This document shows positions 48,740-59,615 of a stretch of DNA of 64,000 bases, piece after piece. Every line of letters starts with the position of its first letter. Within the stretch, counting starts at the first letter, position 1. A program made the position numbers and the translations under genes. Below the pieces are notes generated by a model. It was not told the origin of the DNA, searched no databases, and saw only the letters and a list, made by a program, of their open reading frames with translations. Source of the DNA: Euglena gracilis (lineage: Eukaryota > Euglenida > Euglenophyceae > Euglenales); contig CP154956.1 in assembly GCA_039621445.1 (NCBI GenBank), positions 70,864,914-70,928,913 of the forward strand, given 5' to 3'.

Positions 48740-51700
48740 GACAAGGCAGGGCCTTGTTTTTAAACATATTGCTCACAAGCATGTTTCTTTTGTATTTCTC
48801 TTGTTTTTATGATGCTAGACACATTAAAAATATGCTTTTCTCAATGTTTTTTTTTATTTCTTCCCTTTTGAAATTTCATTTCAGGCAAAAACACTAGACG
48901 AGAATTGGCCCATGCAAACCCATTCTCATCATTTTGGAACTGTTTCTGAGACATGCTCCAAGTGGCGTGCGTGTCTTTCTGTGGCATTTGGGGTCCATCT
49001 CTGTGACCAAGGTTTCCAAGGTTTTATTTTGCACTTTAGTGTATTTATCGCACCAGCCCACCAACCATTTGCTCTGAATTCGTTTTTTCTTGTTCATTGC
49101 AACTGGAAAAATTGTTGTTTTTTTTGCCCCACAACCACCTCGGCGGCACATCTCGCACTTAAGCTTTTTTTTGGTCGATGTGCACATTTTCGCAAATTGA
49201 CCAAAAACCATTTGAAGCACCAGCGTTACAAGGGGTGAGAGCGAGAGACAACACGGTTGGGATTTCTCGTTTTTGGCACCGGCTCTCCCAGGAATTACGT
49301 GTTTTTTTGCTGTGTTTTTGAGGTCGGAATGCCACGAAAACCCCCAGAGCTGTCCCCCCAGAGTGAAAAAACATCGACAAAAACACCAAAACCCCGGTAC
49401 CGCCTCCCCCCATTACCAGTTTGACAACTGCCAGCGCCAGGTGGTGCTCTGGAGGTGGGGTAGCAGGTCCACCCCTTTGCTTGCTTTCTGAAGTTTTGCG
49501 GCACGTTGTGGAGGTTTTTGAATTTGGTTACGAAAGGAGTGGAAGTGCATATGCCACATAAACGATGGACTGTTGGAGTATTCTGCCGCTGGGGGTTGAT
49601 GGGGGGGATACAGAACACAGGAGGATTGCCACCAGTTTCCTGTTGAATTCGGTGGCAACTTGTCCATCAATGCCCCGCTGATGTTTAAGGCTCCATGGCA
49701 CCCACACAACAGCATAAATGACACACGTGTGGACGATGTGCGCATTTGCGCACACCGACCACTTTAAAACCGACCAGGAGCCTCCAATTGCAGTGTGTTT
49801 GGAGCTGGAAAATGAATGTGACAACACTGTGATATTACCTGCCTTGTATTCCTTTGGTGCTGGACCCCCCTGTTGAATGCTGCTGGTATCTTTGGGTGGC
49901 TGGCGTGCGCAAATGCGCACATCAATCATATGTCAAATGAAGTGTGTCAGTGTATTGCATTAAATGGCCCCCTGAACAAAGGGATTTTCAAGTCAGCAGG
50001 CATGTCCATTTTCAGCCAGGGCACTGTGCCTCATTTTCGGACTAAAATACTGAGGGTGAAGGGCACTTTTAAACTCCGGTTTTCAGGATAAAACCTGGAA
50101 ATGTTGTTTTTTTTTTGATATTTCAGTCGCCAAGAAATGGTTTTTCACAGCTTCAATTGCCGATGCCCAAATTCGGGCCTGCAGGCTGGTCCTTTGGTTC
50201 TAGTTAAGTTCTACAAAATGTCTCGCATTTAAGGATTTCCAAACTGCAGTGGTGCCGCACCTTCTACATGGTACGTGTGTTTCGTTCAACAAGTGGTTGG
50301 TGTGCGCAGATGTGCAAACCGTCCAAAAGTTTGTTTTCGCCTTTGCACAAACCAACCATTTGTACAATTATACAAACACATCAATTTTAGCTGGCACACT
50401 CAGCCCTTTTCACAGTTACACAAACGGTTGTTGCGCGCATTTGCACACACCGTCCATTTGTGCATTTGCCCACACCGACCACCAGTTTCTCACGTGGCCA
50501 AGTTTCAGGGTATCGTTTCAGGCTTAGGCACACCTCCTCAAATTGTTCAGTCAATATTCTAAGTTAAACATGAAACTATGAAACAGCCATTGGAGGGTTC
50601 TAAACACACCTGCTGGGTGTTGCGGTGATGCCTGCTATTAAGCACCCTATTTGCCAAAGTCCCTGCTTTCATCTCCGTGTCCTGGGGCACCACATCACAT
50701 CCTGCTTACATTTTTGGGTTTTTGGGGTCATTCAGCTTGTCGTTTTTGTAAAAAAAATGTCGATGTGCGCATTTGCGCACATCGACAAAGAAAACAAGCT
50801 TAAGTGCGAGATGCGCCGCCTAAGAACCACTGCGGAACATTTTTTTTTCAACCTGCTGTGCCACAAAAGAATTTTCTTTGTCCACTGCAATTTAGGGAGT
50901 GTGTGTTGCAGCACCATCCAATTTTGCATTGAGGGTTTGTGCAGTGCTGTGCCTCGGCAAGAAAGATTTTCCCTATGGCCACTGCTGTGCAAAGTCACTG
51001 AGATCTGGAAAATGATGATTTTTTTGGGGGACAGGATTTGTCATTGGAAAAGATCCAAAATGTGACCTCCCCAAGCAACAGACTTTTTATTTTTTGGGGG
51101 GTTTTACCTCCAAGCCATACCTGATTTTAAGGCTGCTTTTTTTTCCCTTCGAGAAGTGAGGTTTCTCAGAATTTTTTTGGAGGTTTTTAAGAAAAGGATT
51201 TAACAGGTTTTTTCAACCATTGTCAACCTTTCTTCCACATGATTTTCTGGTTTTAAGTTTTCGATTTTTTTTGTTTTCTTTGAAAAAAACTGCACGAGTT
51301 TTTTTTGTTAAAGTGGCCAAACTGAATGACTTCAAAATGAGTGATGAAATGGCCTTCCTTGAAAGCATGATGCATCTAAAGCATTTGAAGCATGCAAAAC
51401 CATCCAACCATTGTTTTTTTCATAATGACAAAAAAGTTAAGTAAATTTTTTTTAAAGAAAAAGGGCCCCTGCAGCAGACTGCCGAAATTGCGGAAAAATT
51501 GGCCGAAAAAAATCACGGAAAATGTCGGGAGATTTTAACTGAAGCCCTTAAAATGCCCTCTCCAGTGGTATTCTGACTTCCCCGCAACTCCCCGCCTGGC
51601 ACGAGATATGGCCACTTAATGCCACAAGAAACAGCATTTTTTTGCGGTTTCTTGTCCGCTCATCTGTGAGCCAGGTTGCTGGGCCACCAGGCTGCTGGCC

Positions 51701-52240
51701 AGGCCGGGTTTTGTCGATGGGCAGCTGGCAGGGTGTTTTTTAGGGCGTAAATTCTAATAAGTCTAATGTTTTTTTTTTTACGGGTTTTAAAGGCGGTTTT
51801 CCAATTTTGAAGTCGGGGGGGCTGTCATTTATGGGGGAATGGGACCAAAAAGACTGGTCTCATCGACATTTTTTTGGAACCTGGTGAAGAAAAATGAGTG
51901 GGTGGTGGTATGGGACCCCCTCCCCTGGTGTCCCCCACCCTCCCTCCTGAACTGGAGGGAGGGTCCAGACCCCCTTCTGCCAGGGTCCGGACCAACCCCA
52001 GGCACCCAAAGGCTATTCTTTTCTTGTTTTCGACAAATTCTTGCCCAAAAAGTGCTCAAAATGACATTTTTGGCTGATTTTTGGGGGTCATTTTTTTCGT
52101 CCTTGCACCACGCCGAAATTACACCACTGTTTATGTGGGGTCCTTGCTTTGGGAATGGTGACAGGTTTTCGCCATGTAGCCCACCACTGTGTGCCGATTA
52201 TGAGAAATTCGAATATGTTCTTTCCCCTCAGAGCCCATTC
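48740..52240. other. Region before the carrier exons; dispersed TGCGCAAATGCGCA dyads
   Basis: I see no exon I can defend. The dyad TGTGCGCATTTGCGCACA, or a diverged form, often followed by CCGACCA, appears near 49176, 49738, 49905, 50310, 50432 and 50762. 51500-51625 is a diverged copy of part of the 220-bp repeat of 22336-22975, inverted. 51830-52140 carries an intronic repeat also seen at 58740 and 61140. Confidence 0.5.
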
Positions 52241-52344
52241 CAGACTCCTGCGGAGGTGCTCGGACTCTGCCTTGCCTCTGCATGGAACAGGCTGTGGCCA
52301 AAACGTTTCGTACCGGACCAAATTGCCACCACGGCCTGCCAGAG

Positions 52345-55300
52345 ATGTCGCTGACCTCTACCCTTCGCACAGCCCCGCTATTCCGTGTCAAAGTGCTGCT
52401 GATGGCTGAGAAAGAGGGATTGGCCACTGGACAGTTGACTGCATCATATTCAGGTCTTCCCCAAACGATGATCAGGCACAAGCTCTGGCCTGCCTCCTGC
52501 ATTCAATCACTTTGTACCATATCTGTCCGCAATTCCAAAAAAAAATTTCCAGCACCCATTTCCTCATTTATGAAGTAACTGTTTGGCTTCCCCAACTCCC
52601 CCCATTCATTCACTACCCCCCTTTGAAATTTCTCTTCACACAGCAAAATCGGCAGTTGTAGAAAAGGAAGACACTCCCCCCGGAGGTTTCCAGCAATGGG
52701 GTCAAAACGCCTCAGTCTCAGCAACTGAGTCTAAGCATCGCCGGTCCTCTCTCATCTTTTAACATGTAAGTTTCTCAGGAAGCCTTGTTTTTTTTGAGAT
52801 CTTTCTCGAAAATTTCGACATTTTTAGAAACTTCTGAAGCCTGATTTGGTAAGATACTGTTCATTTTCGCATCCAAAATGCCTGTACATTCAACAGTGGA
52901 CCCCCCCAAAAGGAAGATTCCAAACAGTACTCAGCAAACCATTTTTATATATTTTTTTTCACTATTTTCCCTTGCCATTTCGATTTCAAATTATCTATGT
53001 ATCTGTTCATTTATTTTACTTATTTGTTTATTTATTTATTTATTTAATGTAATTTAATTTCTTGTTGTTGCTGCTGCTGCTGCTGCTGTTGTTAGAAATA
53101 CAGTTATTTATTTTATTTTTCCACTGTTTTCTTTTTGCCTTCCACCCATTATTTCAGTTGGTGTACGGCAGGTTCTGTTTTTTTTTCCCTCACAGGGATC
53201 TGGGGCTGCATCAAGGCAATTTATCAAAACCAAGGGATCAGTGGTTTTTGGCGAGGCTGTCATGTCGGCTGGTTGCAAACAGGCTTGTCTCATATGACCA
53301 ACATCCCCATATTCTATGGCTGGATGCCCTTCAAGTTCTTGTCCAAAGCAGGGTGTGAGCAAAATCAAAATTACACACTGTTGTGCAATCTTTTTGGCAG
53401 TCACACAAATTCGGAAAAAATTACCAACTCACAAAAAAAGTCCAATCCGTGCGTATATATGGCAAAAAGTGCAGGAATACAAGCAAGGCGGAAATGGTTC
53501 AAGCAGCCGGAGTTTCATTTTTATTTCTTTACACAAAAAAGCTCATGGAAACCTTGTAAAATTTTCAGGACTTTGCAGAATTTTGCTGGATATTGATGGG
53601 TTTGTGCAGAATTTTTCTTGAAAGCTAAAAAATGCTTCATACAAAAATGACAATTTTTGTATGAATTTTTCTTGAAAGCTAAAAAATGAAACACACCAAA
53701 GTGACAATTTTTTGTTGGTATGCACATCATGCATTTGTTTGTGGGGATGCACAACCCAATTTGGTTGCAGAACTGAATTTTGCCACACAATTTTTGCCAG
53801 GACCAGGCACCTACGGCCGACCAGGGCCGACCAGGGCCGACCAGGGCCGACCAGGGCCGACTATGATTTTCAGGACCCCCGTAGGTGGGGGTTCCGACCA
53901 GGGCCGACCAGGGCCGACCAGGGCCGACCAGGGCCGACTTGCATGTGGTTGGCCGACCGAAGGGGAATGGATGAAGGAATTCGGCAGCTTTCCCTCTGGA
54001 ACAAGCACCTCTGATGATGCTGGGCGATGCTGGGTGATGCTGGATTTTTGGAGACAGAGGTGGGGTTCCGATGCTGGGCGATGCTTTTTTTTTGGATGGC
54101 TGAAGTGGGGTCCATATTTGGGCCCATACTGCTGGGTACACCCTCCCTCCCCCGCAGACCACTCCAGCATGCCCTTCATGTCTGCCCATGCCTCTGCCTC
54201 TGCTGCCGTGCTGGACCTCTCTGTCCCCCTCCGGGAGGTGTGTGACTCCCCTGGAGCCGAAGGTATCGTGCCCCTGCTGCATACCTGCGTACAGACTCCA
54301 CATTGGTGCTTGTTTCGTACCTGAGTCGACGATGTTCCTCCCTGGCTTGTCTGGCCTTCCCTGACTGACTCCCTGGAGTGGATGCTTTGGTGGGAGAGGG
54401 AGGTTATGGGGGCAATCTTAAGTTGTGGGATAAACGGGCGACTGTAGTTGCGGTTGTAGGCATGTGCATGATCATGTGCATCCGTGGATGCTTGTAAGGC
54501 ATGTGAATCCGAGAATGTTTGTGGGGTGCGCATGTGCGCATGTGTAGGGTGCGCATATTGCGCCTTTGGAAGGATTGGCATCCAACGAGCCGCGAATTTA
54601 ATACACAAAGTCGCGAGTTGGATGTCGAGGAAGGTTGGTTGGAGGCCAAGAAGCGGGACCCCCGGGAAGTGTGACCCCCAAAGGCCTTTGCTGACTAGCG
54701 TCCTCTCCTTCAGTGGAGGAAGCTGCGTGGTCGGGAGAAGCGCGATTGGCAGTGGTTGCTGCTGCTGGAGAGGCAGCGGTGGGACCGGCTGGAGGAGCTG
54801 GAGCTGCGGGTGCTGGAGGGTGAGGTGGTCGTGTTTGCAGTACCGTTCCAGTGCCCCTGCTGTATTTGTGTGCCTGAATTTTGGTCTTCGGTTATAGGGC
54901 ACCATTGGATGGCTCTAGGGTGATGCAGGGCGATGCAGGGCGATGCAGGGCGATGCAGGGCGATGCGGGGCCCAAAGGGGTGGGTGACCGAAGGTGCCTT
55001 GACAATGGAGGCCTTATGGGGCCAGACAATTCAGAAAATCATTGCATCCCTTCACATTTTTTCTGTGAAGGATACCCCCACCTATGGCCGACTATTTGCC
55101 GACCAGGGCCGACCAGGGCCGACCAGGGCCGACCAGGGCCGACCAGGGCCGACCAGGGCCGACCAAAAATGGGAAGTGACCATAGGTGCCTGGCCAGGAC
55201 ATGGGATATTACACAAGCGCCCCATAGTGTTAACATCTTGTGTTTACCGCAGTCTCTTTTACAGTTTATAATGGGAAGCTGTGAAACTGAAGAACAGAAA

Positions 55301-58300
55301 TACCTTGAAAAAAGAAACAATGCGACGTCCACTCAATAACGCGACATATCAGCTGCAAACAGATGTCTGTCCTGGGATTTGTTGGCTGCTAATCAGGACA
55401 AAAGGTCATGCATATCCTCAAGGCGCTTCTTTGAAAGTGAATTATCATGATCATATCATAATATGAATGGAATATCATGTATGCAATAGTATGTGTTCAA
55501 AAGGTGTTCAAAAATGGTGTTCTTGAGTGTTTTAGGTTCAGAATTTTGGTTAAAATGTTCCAACCCAGCTGAATTTAGGTTTATTGGCCCCTTCCCACAC
55601 CCTGTGGGGAGGGGGGTGCCCGCACCTTTCCCAGCCTGCCAGCTGCCCCCCCTCCCCAGGTCTTTCTGAAATCCCTTTCCCATGCTCCTTGTTTGATTTT
55701 CCAAAGGGACTGTCCGCTTCGTTTCTGTTCCTGTAGGATCCTGGGGGACCCATACCTTCATGGAGTGCTGTATGCAATGGTTTGGGATTTTCTGCTGTAT
55801 CCACTTGAACTGGCTTATCTGTGCATCGCGTCCAACGCCCCAGTCGCAGCGGAGGACCCCTCCACGCCTGACAACGGCCAAGCTGCAGCCCATTTGCATC
55901 TCCCCACTTTTGTGTTTGATATTCATTTATTTTGACTGGTGATGGCTCCTTCATCCTTAGGTGGTCTTTTTCGCACTTGCTTTTTATGTTGTTGTTTTTT
56001 GCACCATTGCGCAAACAAAGAGGCATTTTTCTGTTTCATTTCTCGTTGCAAAAAGTGAGATTCACCCCCTTTTTTGTGCTTTTGGCTGGGGTGCTGCCGG
56101 CCAGTTTTTTTTTAGTGACCCCAGGGAGATGCCACCCAAACCCCCTTTTCCAAGGTTTTTTTTTGGCCGGTGACACGTTTTCAGCGATCGGCAGAGACAA
56201 TTTTTTTGCAGAATGTTCTGAGAACGACGAAAAACACGCGAAAAACACGAAAAAGAGGCCGAAGGGCGGTTTCTGGGACCACTTTTCTTTCTTGGTGCCG
56301 GCAGCCTCGGAGCGTACCCAAAACCTTGTTGAAAACATTTTTCAACCGACAAAGAAAACCCCGTGCAATATATTTCTGAAATGGCCTCTTATTGCTTTCC
56401 CCTGCATGGACTCTTGGACCAGGAGATGTGGACCAGTGAAGAAAATATATATGGTGCACCAGTTTGAGAGCTCAACAGGTCCGGCAGGTGGGGAGCGAGT
56501 TACAGGTGTCACAGGTCGGAGTGTCAGCGTGGCCGAGTGGTGAGTTCGCCGGTTTCAGTGCTCACGACAGGCCAGCGTGGAAGGGCTCTCGGAGTCGGTG
56601 TTGGACGACGTGCAGAAGTATCTTTTTCAGGTTTTTCAGAGGAGGGAAGTTGGTCATCCATCTTTCTCATGAAAAACAAGGGGTACATTGCCGCTGAATG
56701 GGATATTTGAAACGGTGGAAGCTCTTGCATAATTGCACAAGGGAGTTGGTGTTCTCAGTTTTTTTTTTTACCCCAAATATGTTCGTTGCAGGCTGAGTAA
56801 TCCTCCTCTTGGTTTTCACAGCAAAAGAAGCTGCTCGGATACCCTATCTGTACGCCGGCAGGATCCGTTGCGGGATACACTGTGTGGATGGGCGTTGAGG
56901 CAAAGCACAGTGGGCAGTTATTAAAATGAAACACGAGCCCTTGTTTTATTGATGTGTGGAGTATATAAAGTAATGACCGTTTTTCAGCATCTTGTGGACA
57001 ATGGGAAATGAGAAATTGCGCAATTGCACAAGTGATTGAAATTTGCACTTCTTTTCGAAATTGTGCAATTAACTTTTTAGTTTTTCTTTGCGCAGTCGCG
57101 CGAGTGATGCAGTTGATTTATCCTCTCTGGGACCGTTCCCTGACGTGATCTTTTGCATGTCAGAAGTGGATGCACGATGGGCGCCATCTGCCACGTTCTC
57201 CTGAAATGTATTTTCAACCCATCTTTGCATCAGCTGACTGGACAGGAATGAGGTTTCGATGTCTTGCAGCCTGACAAAAAAGAGTTTTGCAAACCCTTCG
57301 GCGAACACTTCATTTACAATGTTTTGAAATGCTGCACCGAAGAGCACTTGTTCTGGTGTGAAATCAGACCCTTGGTTGAGAAATACCTCTGTTCAACCCC
57401 CCCCCTTTCCAGAGTGTTCTACCTTCCACCTGGGAGCTGATCGACAAATTCACAGCTCCGAAGAGTATCCACCCGGTAATCACTGATGCCAGAATTGCCG
57501 CTTTTTCGGACCGAAATGATGGGATCCGGGGGTGTCTGGAATTCCACCGCCCTTTCATCGCCTATTGGATCGTTCTAAGTTGATGCAAATCAAGTGCATA
57601 CGACCCTTGCCAGAAAAACAACTGAATGAAAGGCTCCATGAACACCCGAAACTCACCGTGAGACCACAAAATCCGCGGAGTGACAGACTGTATTTTTTGG
57701 AACTGTCCAATGATGTTCTTGCAATTTGAATCTGAACGTTCGAGTCCATTTGTGAGGGCTGTTTTTTCTCGTGAGGTTCGGCTCGTGTTTGCATTCAAAA
57801 ACAGGGCCGAAAATGACCCCCAAAAGGCCACAAACTCGGAAGCATTTAGATTGCGCGATTGCGCCAAGGCAAGTCACTTTTATGAGGTGAGTGCGAAGAC
57901 GACCACAATCCATAATTAATTTGGGAGAGCCATTGCCAAATTGCCAAAGATGCTATTGGAGGGGGCAACCAATAGATTGTTGTTTATATTGTAATAAAAA
58001 TATGCATGTTGAATATGTGTTAATAGTATTTATTTGTAAAACATTTAATACACACATATTATTTATGTTCTGGGGGCTCTGGCTTTCCTTTGACACTTTG
58101 TCATGATATTTGTATGAATCCGTTTTTCCACCTAACGATGCACCATTGACCATTGCAATTGATGTGTTTCTGAAGATGGAGAGGGAAAAATTATTTGCCT
58201 GGCGTTGGTTTGCAGTCGGTGTCTCAGAGGCAGGTTCTGGCGCCGTAACAGAGCGCTCCAAGCGACCCAGTGGATTGGTTGCTTTCTTCAAGTCCACTCA

Positions 58301-59581
58301 CACCAGGAGGGGTCTGGCTGGGCTGTACAGTGGGTATCAATTCACATTGAGTGTGCCCCGAATTGTCTTTCAGGGCGGTGCCCTTGAACAACGTGTTTTG
58401 CTTTGGCAATGTGAATTTGTGGCATTTGTCATCATATGATGTTTTCCTCTGCCTCATTACTCTTCGCTGGCAAATGCATGGAATTGTGCTTCTGTCTAAG
58501 CTTAAGGGTTCGCAGTGGGCCCCCCAATTTGAGTTGACGGTGTGCGTTCATTATTGGATCGGACCCAGGGGTGTGACATTTATTTGGGCACCACCTGAAA
58601 GCGGTTCAATGGGTGGCTTTTTTGCAGGAGGAGGTGCTCACTTTTTTTTGGATTTCACTTTCGGGCCTGCCAGGGGGGGTCTTGACCGACTCCAGGGGGG
58701 TACCCAGGACCCCCCCCAAAGGTCAAAGTTTTTCTTCCAGCGCTTTGCGCCGAAAATTTTTTGCATTTTTGAGAATTTTTTTGCCCAAAAAGTGCCCAAA
58801 GTGGCAGTTTTGGCCGTTTTGGGGGTAAAAATTCTTCGGCCCAGCGCTTCGCGCCAGGCCGAAAAACGGTCACCCAGACCGCGCCACTGTTTAGGTGGGG
58901 GTTGTCCCCTCCCCCCTGCTGGACCGGTGGGGAGGGTCCGCCCCCCCCCCCCCGCCCTCATATCGAACCCTGGGGGGTTCTGCTTGCAGGGCTAGCCGGT
59001 GGAATTTTTTCCCGGCGCAAAGGGCCAGATTTTTTTTGGCCCCCAAAGCATGCCAAAAATGCCCATTTTTTTTAGAATTTTTTGTATTTTTTTTGAACCA
59101 AAATCAGCCAGAAAACACATTTAAACCCTATTTCCACCTTGGCGTGCAGTGCCAAAGGAAAATCTTTTCCGGTCGGGGGGACCCCCGTACCCCAAAGGGG
59201 TGGAAGTCTAGCCAATGTCTTTTACCCAGTCCCCAGTTAAATGGCTGCCAATGGAGGAATGAACGCCAGTGACCCCCCCGTCTGTCAGCAAAATCTGATG
59301 GTAGCCGCAGCCAAAGCATCTCACCGGTGCTTTTGATTAATTTTCCTCTCAGCCATCTTTAGACATCAAAGCCACTTATTTTTGATGCTTGGAGGTATTT
59401 TCCCCCGCCATTGTGGCCCTCGCTCACTGCAGGCCGAATGCTGTTGCGGTGGTTTGGCCATCTGCTGTTGGTTAGCCCCTTGGTGCGTGACAGGCAAGGT
59501 ATGCGGTGCGCTTCCCAGGAGCTCTTTGCTACATATCCTGTCCATATGAGTGGCCTTTGGTCCGGTACCAAGTTCTACGTG

Positions 59582-59615
<34 letters not shown>

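Noticed and set aside
53811-54905. 364-residue minus-strand open frame, the longest in the window
   Set aside because: It reads through the GACCAGGGCC array (GPGRPWSALV repeats), covers a plus-strand carrier exon with good splice sites and shows no domain.
56530-56541. TGGCCGAGTGGT, an A box like that of leucine/serine tRNAs
   Set aside because: No B box or acceptor pairing is found within 120 bases; it is probably a chance match or a tRNA fragment.
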